Origin: Circinella umbellata
Lineage: Eukaryota > Mucoromycota > Mucoromycetes > Mucorales > Lichtheimiaceae
DNA length: 64,000 nt
NCBI GenBank assembly: GCA_025093555.1
Contig: JAIWNF010000027.1
Span: 62,001-126,000, forward strand
Reading direction: 5' to 3'
Made by a program: the position numbers and the translations under genes. Below the pieces are notes generated by a model that was not told the DNA's origin, did not search any database, and was given only the letters and a program-made list of their open reading frames with translations. Position 1 is the first letter of the stretch. Each line of letters opens with the position of its first letter. Of this stretch, positions 17,701-29,166 are shown in pieces.

Positions 17701-17879
17701 TTACTATTGAGTAAATTGTTCATAGATTGATAGTATTGTCGTCGCTGTAGTCGAGTTTGAAGATGCTGTAACGTGTTAAAAAGAAAACCAATACTTTGTG
17801 GTGTGAGATTCGATACGTCAAGTTCAAGGTTGCGCATTCGATCTCTTATTGTTTGATAAAATGTTTGTAATTGATTCAT
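14766..17879 (-). CDS. unrecognised 945-residue protein in the centre of the inverted repeat, possible GIY-YIG-like motif
   Basis: Proposed exons are 17879-16724, 16590-15528 and 15384-14766. Intron 1 is GTAATT...TTGTAG. Intron 2 has the strong donor GTATGT and acceptor TTGCAG, and joins the frame that continues to 14766. Without that second splice the frame reads 48 more codons and stops at 15362, so a shorter alternative product is possible. I do not recognise the family as a whole. Residues 135-224 hold features reminiscent of GIY-YIG nucleases: LYIRYVG (134-140), an Arg-His pair at 151-152, Glu 205 in LREQIIINFLG, and Asn 219 followed by QPGG. The rest is helical-looking, Gln/Asn/Arg-rich and without signal peptide or membrane segments. 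It is the only sizeable gene between the arms, which suggests it belongs to the element. A nuclease role is only a motif-based suggestion. Confidence 0.6.
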
Positions 17880-19455
17880 AATGGAGTCTTTATTATTAGA
17901 TTACTACGGGTACTGGTCGCACGAAAAAAATATAAAATCGAAGGGGAGAGAATTAAAAGCGTAAATGTATTAAAACAAGATATGATAACTATTAAATATA
18001 TGAATAATTATCGATGGTAAAAAAAAAGAACGGTAAAAAGAAGAATAATCAAGAGAAATGGTCAAACGAAAATGATCAAAATATAACAATTGGAAGAAAG
18101 TGGTCAAAAGAAAATGATAAAAAAAAAGGAGAATGATCAAAAGAAAACTATCAAAGGAAAAAAATTTCAAGGCAATAAAGTTAAAAGTGAAATAATGACC
18201 ACAACTTCATTTTGATTATGAGTTCATTGTTTACTTTATATCAGCCTCAAACACACAATATCATATAATAAAAGCAATAAGCAAGTAATTTAACAACTAG
18301 TGGATTGGGATCAAAAACAATTACAATCATTTATGTAGTAGATATTTTGCTACCATATGTAACAAAAATAAGCTTACGTAGTAGGAATATATGAATGTTT
18401 TTTATGGTAGCGCCACACCGTGTGCTCTCATACAAATTATATAAACAGAAAATTAAATTTAGTAGATATAAAAAGGGACAGCACCAAATGCCAAAGAAAA
18501 AAATCCAAAAAGGTAGCAGAGTATAAGATAGTCATGATGATAATTGCTGGTGGTTATTCTGGCATATATTAGCAGTCTTGCATATGACAAATCTCAAAGA
18601 GAATCGCTACAATTGCATAATGACGCACTGATTTAACAAAGCTAAAATACAGAATAGAAAGATAAAAGAGTAAACTAAATTTCAGAGGTTAGACATAGAA
18701 GCCATTCAAATAAAAAAAGAGCGATGAACAAAAGGTATAGAGTTACCTACACTACAATACAAGTTTTCCTGTTCTTTTTCGTTACTTACTAACTTTTTTA
18801 AAAATAAATATACGTACTTGTTATCATCCAGTAAAAGCTTCGTCCAATAATAGTGCCAGTATACGGCAAGGATTTAAATAGTAGACAGTTTAATATATAA
18901 TATTACATCATATAAAAAGGTGTTTATCATGTAAATTTAGTATAGGCAAGTCAAAAAGATGTGGAAAATTAGAGTCTGCTTTCCCATCATCCACGAGATG
19001 CATAATAAAAAAAAATTAACCATCCAACATCCTTCCTTCTTTTTATAAACAAATAGTCGGGTTGTCCTCTTTAAGCAAGCTACAATGACTGTACTGCATG
19101 TGGGATTGCTAACAACCTGTTATATTGAGAATTGGAACATGTAAAAGGCTACCATAAATCACACGGGTTGAGTTAGATGTTTTTTTTAACATAATAACAA
19201 CTTGGAAAAAGCATAATTTCGCTTACGCAAGAACTTTTTTTATTCAATAATTTCTTTTTTCTTTTATCAGTACAAGACCATGAATTATTTAATATACTTG
19301 CTATTCTCTTTTAAAAAATCTTTTCGATTTAAACATTCATTAATTACTACTGTTCCTACACATATACTACATGAAATATCCAGACTGTGTATTGATAATG
19401 TAAGGGGATATATACATCTCTTTGTGTATGTAAAATAAAAAGAAATGAAAGCCAT
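17880..19455. other. right part of the central spacer, upstream of the unknown gene
   Basis: AT-rich sequence upstream of the ATG at 17879. It includes a purine-rich stretch (about 18000-18180) with repeated GATCAAA/GGTCAAA words. No gene, tRNA or clear promoter motif could be supported. Confidence 0.45.
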
Positions 19456-21049
19456 TCTAAAGTATTATATCCATCCACAACCAGTTGAGCGCATTCCCTG
19501 ATATTTCTCTTTATGTTGGATATTGTTGCTGTTGTTGTTTTTTACCTCGTGCAAGTCAATATGTTGGTAATGTCGTTTTCTAGAGAAGGCTCAACTTGTG
19601 TGTATAAAGTTGTTGATTCATTTGAGATTCATAATAAATGGTTCTGAAAGTTTAGTCCCGGAAATCAAACTTTTGGAGTTATTGTTTTGAGAAGATTAGT
19701 TTATTGTTCCACTCGCAATATTGTTGGGTTGTCAAAGTATCGAAAAGATGATTTATTGTTGATGGATTCAAGTTTTTGAAGCAGATTGTTAAAGCCCGAT
19801 CCTCATGGACTCCCCTCTTTTCTTTTTGTTTCCACTGTCTGCTGTAGCGTAATAGACCACCTTCAAGTGATATTCAAACGATACTGCATTGTTATGAAAA
19901 ATCGCGTGCTTTGTTTTTATTCGAAGAAAAGAAAGCTTTTTTTTTGTCTTCCACGCTTGTGTAATTTAAAATAAATAAAGTAGCCCATTTGGGTTATTAT
20001 AACCGCCTGACTTTTGAGATATAACCCTTCAGCCCATAAATCTTAGCTGGGAAATCTGTCTGGCATTAGGGGTGATCGTTTTTTTTTCACTGCTATTATT
20101 TTAAAGATCGTATAGTGGTATAATTTTTAATCTTAATTATGCCAAGATAGTATTCTATTAAATATTACTTACTTGCTAATATTATCTCGTTATTATAAAA
20201 TAAAGATCATTTTTTTAGGTGTAGATTTTTGCACTTACAGCTACATTTTCTATTATTTCTAGCATATGGGATATGGTTGCCATAGCAACAGTTGCTATGA
20301 TAATAGAAAATAGAATAAAAATAATGCTTATGAATCTAATATATTATTATATACTTGTTTTCTTGCTATACAATATATACCATCCGAAAGCCCTAATTTT
20401 TCTGTATTTAATGCTGCTATTGAAATTACACGTTGCCTAGCAACATCAAGAGCTATTACCAAATTAAGACATATTATATATATCATATATATAAAAGTAA
20501 TAATAAGTAAATACCTTTACAATTGATAACTTTCTATCTACTTGCTTGTGTTCTTTAAGATATATACCATTCGAAAGCCCTAATTTTTCTGTATTCAATG
20601 CTACCATTGAAATTACACGTTGCCTAGCAACATCAAAGGCTATTACCAAATTAGGAAATCTTATATATATTATATACATAAAAATAATAATAAATAAATA
20701 TTTTTAAAATCGATACCTTTCTATCTACTTGCTTGTGTGCTTTCTAATATATACCATTCGAAAGCCCTAATTTTTCTCTACATTTTAATATATATTTCAT
20801 TTAAGCTTAATTAGTACAATTAAAAAATATCCTATAATTCCTTATATAAAATTCAATTTTTTTCTATTTATATACACTTCTTGGATTCATCCTCTTCTTT
20901 ACGAGCAAGGTTTTTAAGTCGGCTCGATGGTTTAGTGGTATAATTCTCGCTTAGGGTGCGAGAGGTCCCGGGTTCGATTCCCGGTTGAGCCCTGTTGATA
21001 TGAATACTTGGATCGAAAGATCAGAGTATTTTTTGATTTTTCGCTGTAA

Positions 21050-21081
<32 letters not shown>

Positions 21082-22035
21082 CGCATGAATTATTTTGGCT
21101 GGTGGGTACTACTACTACGTCGACTTTTTTTTTATTTTGAATCTGTTTCAAGAATTGTTACATCTCTACTTTAATAGTCCCTACTGTATCTGTCTTGGAC
21201 CGTGGCTCTACTCATGGAGCACAACTACATTTTACTCTGCAAATATCCGCTTAAATGGCATCTTTTTTTTTTATAAATGTGATCATTATTAATAACTATC
21301 TACTTAATGCTCAACATGTAGTGGCTATATAAAATAACACAATACTTTGAGAACTTTATCTGTTACATGGATGATATCTTGAAATGTCATTTTATTAACC
21401 ATTTTGCGGCTTGAATTATATACTATCTTCTTGTAACGCAACGATTTATTATTTCTCTCATTCTTATCTTCTCTTGGTAGTTTTAGTCTATCAATTTCTT
21501 GTTTTTTTTCTAAAGTCTCTCTTTTTTAAATATAGCTGATATAGTGTAGCTACAAATTTCTACTTTACTTTTGACCCATTTCTTTAAATTATCTCATAAA
21601 CTGAAACTTTTTAACGAGTAAGATATAACTATTTTTATCCTTTAAAGAATATCAGGTGATTGAACACCAGCTACTAACCAGCAATATTTATCTGATATAT
21701 GTTGGAAAAGTAACTGTCTATTGTCCAACCCAGCCAGGAGGGATGTTTTTAATTATATACTTACAATTATAATGTTGTCTATTCCGTGTGCATAGGCAAG
21801 CCAATAATTACTATTAAAACGTTTGTCAAAGCTTTCCAAGGTACTATTTCTTAAACGTCAAAAAGGAATGAAAAGTATCTTGTCATCTTTATTCATTACA
21901 TAAAAGATGGGGTGGCCAGTGAATAACTCAGAACCTTTATTTTATAATTACTACATTGCTCCTATACCGTTCTCATACATATGATGAATTATCCAAGACA
22001 TCAGTTGGCAATATACTGGTATAGTATAGTAGAGA
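19456..22035 (-). repeat. right arm of the 2,580-bp inverted repeat
   Basis: Exact mirror partner of 11429-14008 (see left arm), ending outward in AGTAGAGA at 22035. It carries the second tRNA-Pro, the T28 run (21050-21077), the mirrored short repeats and the X-box-like palindromes. Arm identity is near 100 percent where compared, pointing to recent origin, ongoing gene conversion or an assembly effect. Confidence 0.95.
20921..20992 (+). tRNA. tRNA-Pro (AGG), right-arm copy
   Basis: Intronless 72-nt proline tRNA, identical to the left-arm copy. Acceptor stem GGCTCGA/TTGAGCC with discriminator C, anticodon loop TTAGGGT (AGG), intact A- and B-boxes. An imperfect hairpin (AATACT...AGTATT with GATC/GATC) and TTTTTT follow within about 40 nt. 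Confidence 0.95.
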
Positions 22036-23170
22036 GAAATTATTGACCGTGATATTATTAAAAAGTTATTCAGTCTCTTTGAAGATGTTGAGGTGGGTTT
22101 CAGTATATGAACATATAAAAAATTATATTAAGGTCTAATTGTGATAATTTACCTGGCGCACAACATAATAATCAATACCAAATTAAAGTTGGGGATGAAA
22201 ATAATTTTCAACGTATGAACATGATAAGCAGAATGTCTTAATCAACAAGCTTAAATCAAACAGTTGTGAGAAAAGTCAAGCCAGTATATTTTTACAGAAA
22301 CTTGATATTGTGATCTTTGGTAGTATACTATTAATTATATAACCAGACAGCGCCACAAAAAAATAGAACAAAGCTCTTTAAATTAGTTTTCAAATGCTTG
22401 CTGATAGGGGTGTAATATCCTCAGTGTTATATATAGCTTGTGCATATTTTACTATATATACATATTGGCAAAGAAAAATAGTAAACGAGCTGTATGAACC
22501 AGGTATGGCGCAGCTCATTTTTCTCTTTATAACGCTCGTAAAATAATAGCTGGTAAGAAGAAGTATATTTAAGAGTAGGAGTAATAGAATGTTCTGGGTT
22601 ACAAGTCGAGCTGTTGAGAGATAGATTGAATTTGAACGGTGGAGTAAGTGTTTTATAAGATCTATTCAATGAGACATTGAATTCAAAAGTATGTTTGGCT
22701 AAAGTACATGTGATTCGGCTATTCATATATAGACAACCCCTTGCGATGGAATATGGATTTGATCTGCTTAATTCAAACAATATCCTACTGTCATATTATA
22801 ATGAGCTGGCTGTATATATCTTTGTACTTTATTATACTGATTTTTTTGAGGTTATTGAATCCGTACGAATATTGCTCTTGCTAGTTTGGGTTATAGTTCT
22901 GTAAATTAGTAAGTAGATTTTGATATTGGCCGATATGTATATTTTGATTTCATGTAAGAAAAAATCATCGTAATCCTATTCTGTCGCATCATGTAAAAAA
23001 AAATTCAAAGTGTCCATAGTGTTTCATAATTCTGATTTTTTTATGTATATATATATATCTGTGAGTTTGCACTATAGTTTTTGGTTAAGATAGAGGAAAG
23101 AGATGAGGGAGGAAGAGCGAGAGTGGCAAGGAAAGAAAAAAAAAAGGATAAGGAAATGAGACGAAATTTT
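22036..23170. other. intergenic, no gene recognised
   Basis: AT-rich sequence between the right arm and the 3' end of the proteasome gene. A 117-codon antisense frame (22427-22780) has no recognisable domain and biased composition and is not supported. Confidence 0.45.
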
Positions 23171-24483
23171 TTAAGCACCATATCCTCGAATTTTTTCTGC
23201 AAAACCCCATTCAGTCTCTACACCGTAAGGTTCAGAAACCTTAACACCTGCTTCTGTAATTGTTGCACGTTGGAACTAGATATAGAAATCATCAAAAAGT
23301 AGATATATTTTTGTATTAGTATAATATAGTCTAATTTGATATATGTTGTCATCAAACGAAAAAAGTATCCTTTTACCTTGTTCATGGATCGAGCATCACG
23401 ATAGTATAAAACACGCATACAATCATTAATAATTTCAATTGCTTCTTCTTCAGTAAGGTCATCTTCTCTACCTTCAACACGTTTTCTCAAAATAGGTACT
23501 GCTAAATGTGCACCAAAGCCAGTAGCAATGGTAGATGATTGATAAGTAGTACCTCGTAAATCGACGTATCCAAGGAATCTGATTAAAAGGAAAAAAAAAA
23601 TCATCAAAAAAAAGTTAATTATCCCATTTACCATTATTTATAAAAAGTAGATAAACTAAAAAAAAAAGGCTTACTTTTTTCCTTTATCCATACCACCAAC
23701 AACAAGAGCATTCCAAAGAGGATTAAATTTGGATCGTCGGTTATACATCATGCGCCAAAGGTATTCAAAAATATGTGGAGTACCGAGAACATGTCCGTCA
23801 TCATGACAATGTTCCTTAATCCTATCGAAAATTGATAATGCATTAATATATTTTTCATCCTCTTTCTCTCTTTTTTTTTGTTCTTTTACTCTATCTTCTC
23901 CAAATACAATAAAACGTTTCTTTTCTTCTTACATGAGTGATTCCAAAACATGGCTAATATATTGTTGGTCAGAAAGGTCACCCGATGCACCGACAACAGT
24001 ATGTTCACCAACGGGCATTAAACGTTCAATGTCACGGAATCGAGCAAGAGAACCATACGATCCTAATAATTGAATATTTATAAATTCTCTTTTTCTTTTT
24101 TTTTGCCCTTCGAGTGTAATAAAAAAAGTTGATCGATATTTAAAAAAAATAAGAACGTGAACACCTACCGAGCATGTCTGCGGCCATCATAATACCATCG
24201 CGGTATTTCAAAGCAATAACTGAAGTACCTGTAACCAAAGGTTGTCTGAAAGGCAAATAATTGAGGTGATAAGATATTAATGTCAAAGTAAAAAGAGGAA
24301 GAAAAAAATTACAAAATGAAGAAAAAAAGATAAAGGGTATAATAATAGTTACTGTGTTCTAGTTACTGGTCCATATGCGGCTTGAGCAAGATTGTCTGGT
24401 AAAGTCTTTTGAAGTGGGACAGTATTATATTGATCAATATTTTCATTACGAGGTTTTCCCCAGCGCGATGGAAATGCGTCCAT
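23171..24483 (-). CDS. PRE4: 20S proteasome subunit beta-7 (yeast Pre4, human PSMB4)
   Basis: Six exons: 24483-24353, 24245-24169, 24062-23933, 23821-23675, 23578-23377 and 23275-23171. All junctions keep frame and give 263 residues (human PSMB4 has 264). Diagnostic segments are GPVTRTQQPLVTGTSV at the propeptide-mature junction, ADMLGSYGSLARFRDIERL, VVGASGDLSDQQYI, RRSKFNPLWNALVVGG, FLGYVDLRG and the C-terminal CMRVLYYRDARS. Beta-7 is a non-catalytic subunit of the core-particle beta ring that helps join half-proteasomes. The last exon encodes the C-terminal extension that reaches across to the other ring in known structures. Confidence 0.95.
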
Positions 24484-25921
24484 GGTATATATGTTATATA
24501 ATAATAAAAAAAAAAGTTGGAAAGAAGTATTATGTGTTGCGTTGCGTACGCGTCCCCCCTTCTTTTCACTGGCGGATTTGATGTTAGTGTGTTTAAACTC
24601 AGCAGTAATGAATCCTGCTGTTATAGGGCCTTTAGTTGGTGCCTCAGGGTTTTTGGAACAACTTGTTACTCATAAATGTCATCAACTGTAAAGCGAAAAT
24701 ATTGATGGAAATAAAGATATATTATAAGTTAAATAATACAGTAAACATAATCATTTTATTATCACTATTATGTATTGTAGTAGTGTTGTTGCTATAGTGA
24801 TACAAAGTGTCTCTTGAAAATTATAATAAGTGGCTTTAGAGCAGAAGTGGCAAGAGCTAAAGGAGCTATATAATACGAAGTCGAAAGAATATATTATTAC
24901 CGTTAGAATCGTATACACTGTAAATGATAGTCCACGTTATCTTACAGTTGCTACTGAGACTGAGTCACTCGCCTACTCCTCATTTCGAGTACAAAAAATC
25001 TATAGTGTTTTGCGTTTAGAAATATAAAAGTTTGAAGGGGAAGGTTCAATTTTTCGTTCTACCAGGTATAAAATTTAAATGATCAATATAATTCTTAACA
25101 CTAGAAGGCAATTTTTGTTGGATCAGTACTTTTTCTTGATCTTTATTATAATATTAGTCTTTTTATTGGTAAAATCAGCAATACAGTCTTCCTTTGACGT
25201 CATCTCAGCTCTCCCTTTTGTTTTCAGTTGCTACTTTGTTTCCATAGCAATTAAAAATACACAAATCACCCTTGTCGTCAAAAGAAAGCTTCTCAACATT
25301 ATGTTGATACCAGTATCTCTTTTTCGCCAACTTTACACATATGCTTTTTTCTTTCTCCTCATCTGCGAACGTATGTACTCTCTTTTCAACCTTGTCATGT
25401 ACTTGTTCATTACCATTGAATATGTAATTGTGTTGTTGATACAATTCATTTTTACTCTACATTCATTCAGCTGCTAATCATGGTCCATATTAAACACATT
25501 TTGTTGTAAATTCATTATTAGTCCAATCTCTAGTTCATTATCACTATCTTATGAGTACACTATCATCACTTTTATTACTAAAAGATTAGCTCATAGTAGC
25601 AAAGCTACATTATACGTATGAACTATCATTTATTTATCTTATCTGTACAGCTTAATTTAATTATAGTTATTTTTCCAGATGTTCTACATATCAGTACCAG
25701 CTGCGTTTTAATTCGCTAAACCTGTACAAATCCTCACATATATTGAGTACCTGTTTAATAAATAATCACTGTAGTTTGCAAAATGGTTTATTGTATATTG
25801 GAACAAAAAGAAACATAAATCAATTATATACAGCGAAAACTTGTAGATTTATTTAGAGTCTCCTTCTGGAGATACATTATGGGTTCTACTTTACAAAAAA
25901 TGTATTTTAGCACCACCCTAA
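24484..25921. other. intergenic, no gene recognised
   Basis: Includes the PRE4 promoter side. A hydrophobic 132-codon frame at 25079-25477 is very rich in Phe, Ile and Leu and lies in AT-rich DNA; it has no recognisable family and I do not call it. Confidence 0.45.
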
Positions 25922-27561
25922 TGGATATACTGGACGTTGTGGTTGCATTTATTTATGAGAGCTTCCAATTCGCAATTCGAAATACAGACCAAAACAATAA
26001 AATCGGAAACGACCTATTATCGACGGTTTAGAGTCATTCTGGACATAGTATTTCGGGATACATCATTTGATATTGCAGAGTAAGTATTTATTTCGTTATA
26101 TCTTTATAAATACATACTCAAAGCTTAAGTGTAATAATTGTTTGTCTATAATAGTGGCAAACAAACAAAAGTCAAATGACAAAAGATATCATGGCTCAAA
26201 ATTCAAAAGTTTTTAGCTCTGCCAAATTACAGCGAGAATGTTTATGGTTCATCTATTTCTCTATCGTCAACTTTTAAGCAAATTTCCTTTTTCGTTAATA
26301 ATCGTTAATTTATCATCTTGGCTTATACTATCCTTACTATTATTATCTGATTTGTTACGCCTAACATTGACATCTATTTACAGGTTGCATCACCAAAAAA
26401 CGACCTTATTCAACAGTGTATTTCTTACAACATTGAAAAAAGAAATAATAACAAAAAATCACAGCACCATACAGCAACATTTAGCGAAGCGAATTGCTGC
26501 ACGATTGTGCCCTGTCGTATTGGTAATGGATTCCGAATTGGATAGAAGAAGACATTGTTCATATTTATATCAACAGTCATCTCCATGACACATATATTTC
26601 TTTGGATAACTCCAATCACATACTTTTATTTATTATGACTTTAACTTTTTTGCTACTTATGTAATGTCCCGTTCTTTCACTGCCCGGGATGAAAGAAAAA
26701 TTGAATTGATGATCCCTAGTAGTCGGATTGAACTTAGTACTTCCGAATGGAGCTGGCAAGAAAGCAGGGAGGCAACAACAAATAAAGAATGTTAGGAAAA
26801 ACAAGTCTATAGTGAAGCACCTATATTATCTTTACCAATAATGAATTCCGATCGTCAAAATATGTTTTGTTTCGAAGGATAGACTTTATAGGTGACTTAT
26901 TTATATGAAAGGAATGACAGAAAGCAACGACAAAAATAAAAGTTTGTAAAAGGTTATAAAATAGCAACTGCCGAGACTTTCAAGACACGCTTTTGTTTTT
27001 GTTTTTGTATACTAACAATGTAGTTGACAACCACACACACCAATAACAAATGAGCACATTAAATGTCAATCTATACTATCAAACAGGGAGCATTACAAAA
27101 AAAGAATGAGCCAGCAATGTAATAGCATATTTGTTTTCCAACGCAACAAGACACATTTTATCAATGAAACATGTGAATCAGGTATCTGTTCTCACTCTAT
27201 TAAGTGTTTATCACAAATCGTATATCAGATTAGAGTTACCTGTGGACTTTTACCCAGTGGAAAACATTTATCAACACAGTGAATTACTTGTATATCTTCA
27301 AAAGTGATCATCTTTAGCGAAAAGGAAGTTATTGATCCAGCGCATCGCCGTTACATTCGATGAAAAGAACTTGACAGACATCTGAATACCAAAAAGAAGA
27401 TTATCGAAGGGAGACGATGATGATGATGACGACGACAATAGCAATAAAGAAGAACAAAGACAAGATGATAAAAGCTTAGAAGATTTTAATAGTACATCGT
27501 ATCAAAGTCCTGACACCAAGAAAAATTCGCGCAACAGGCAGACTCAATTATCACAAAGATA
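25922..27561 (+). pseudogene. decayed multi-exon protein gene, possibly a dispersed mucoralean family
   Basis: Coding-like islands lie in order on the plus strand, broken by stops and frame changes. At 25922-26079 a frame contains SETTYYRRFRVILDIVFRDT and ends at a GAGTAAGT donor. At 26687-26798 a frame contains ERKIELMIPSSRIELSTSEW, followed by TAG. At 27392-27561 a frame reads PKRRLSKG, seven Asp, then a polar tail and stop. The block resembles a family of hypothetical mucoralean proteins with the phrase ELSTSEW; this is recollection, not a search. No intact frame longer than about 60 codons links the islands, so the gene is probably dead. Confidence 0.4.
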
Positions 27562-29062
27562 GTGTAGAACAAAGGTATCTAGTAGAAAATTCAACTCTCA
27601 TGCATATATAATAATAGTCCATTTCAAGCTTTTCGAATATTTTTTTTTATATGTATATATATATATATTTATAACAAATTACCACTTTTTTTTTCTAAAA
27701 AAAAAAAACTACAAGTAATTGCATTTCTCCCTTTCTATTGATTATATACTATCTGCAGCATTGGCTGTTACAGTTACTGTTATGTTAAATATTACAAGCT
27801 ACTTGTTTATCACTCAATTCTTATCGTAGTAGTTATTACAATAATGTTGTTCATGCTAGCAGAACAGTATTTTGATTCTTCAATAAAAAGATGAAAAGTT
27901 TAAATATGAATACAAAAAATTTCCATATAAAAAAAATACTATTCATGATTCACATAATATTTCATGACATTACAAATTTTGTAAAATGATTTGGAACCGA
28001 CTATTTTTTTAAGACATAAACACAGAGCCGCCTGTGTTGGCAACGCTATTCATTCATATCAAATAAATTCAAAGCTCGTGTAACAGTGTATGTACAACTA
28101 CTGTATACTTACAATCAGGTTCTGTTAGACTGGGTTGAGAAAGTGTAATGAGTAAATAGGTAGAAAGGGTGAGACTCGAATTTATATGATAATAAAAACG
28201 ATGGGGTTTTTTAGATGTGAGGGATAAGAATCATTATATCGTGGTACCATATTACAGTGTAGCTTAATAACAGTTGGATCGAACAGAATACAGTTTGAGG
28301 TCTTTTTACATACACTATTCCTTTTTTAAATAATAAAAAAGACTTTACGTGGCTAATAGAAAATAATTACTTTTTACCATTTATTAACACCATCTCTCTG
28401 ATGATTCTATGACAAAAAACTGAAACTGAATATCCTAATACCACCTCTGATAACTTATTGTAATTAAGAAGTAGGTAAAATAAGTACTGCCAAACTGCTG
28501 GAAAGATGATATCCGTTTCTCTCAACAACACGTTGATAAGTATATTAATATCAATGAATGGAATATAATACTTAATAAAAAAACCATATATTCTTACTGA
28601 ATGGGCTTCTATTATTTTAGAATTCTATATTACGGGATATGATCCTATATGATATAAAAAAAATGGTCTCATAAATAACTGATCCAAATAGAATAAGCTT
28701 GGTTTACACAGAAGCTGATAAGTGTATTTAATTAAAAAAAAAAGAGCACCAGAAGAGTAACAAAACTGATCCCGAATTATTTTTTACAAAGTTAGGAGTA
28801 GTAATAATATTACTGCTATTGACTAGTATAATAATCATATTTTTTTTTTTTTTTACTGTTTACCTTGTGAAATTAATTTTAAAGAAAAATTTCTTAAAAA
28901 AAAAAGAGTAGCTCTCCATGTTAATTTTGTTACTGGGCACGGAGAAATAAAGTGCTGCGGTGTCTCCCCAAAAAATTTCGTAGTCACACCGTCTTGCGTA
29001 TGCCAATATGTACAGCCCCACGTACGCATCCCAGATGAAACCTTCCTCTCTCTCTTAAACAG
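27562..29062. other. intergenic region and upstream part of the TEF1 promoter
   Basis: AT-rich, with several homopolymer runs. The last about 150 bp before 29062 are less AT-rich and pyrimidine-tracted, consistent with core promoter and first 5' UTR exon of the strongly expressed gene downstream. No other gene was seen. Confidence 0.45.
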
Positions 29063-29161
29063 GTAAGCTATATGCATCCATCCGTTATGATCATCCATCC
29101 ATACATCCAAAAAAAAATAAAGCATCCATCACTCATCATCCTCTCTTTTGAATCTTTATAG
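29063..29161 (+). other. predicted 5' UTR intron of TEF1
   Basis: AAACAG|GTAAGC at 29063 and CTTTATAG ending at 29161 frame a 99-nt intron ending six bases before the TEF1 ATG. Pyrimidine-rich sequence precedes the donor. Leader introns are common in fungal EF-1-alpha genes; transcript evidence is lacking. Confidence 0.5.
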
Positions 29162-29166
29162 TCGTC

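Noticed and set aside
11429..22035. Interpretation of the inverted repeat as a Polinton/Maverick
   Set aside because: Too short, and no DNA polymerase B, integrase or capsid-like gene is present between the arms.
22427..22780. 117-codon antisense frame near the right arm
   Set aside because: No domain and no splice partners; AT-rich random frame.
25079..25477. 132-codon hydrophobic frame
   Set aside because: Phe/Ile/Leu excess expected from AT-rich DNA; no start context, no family.
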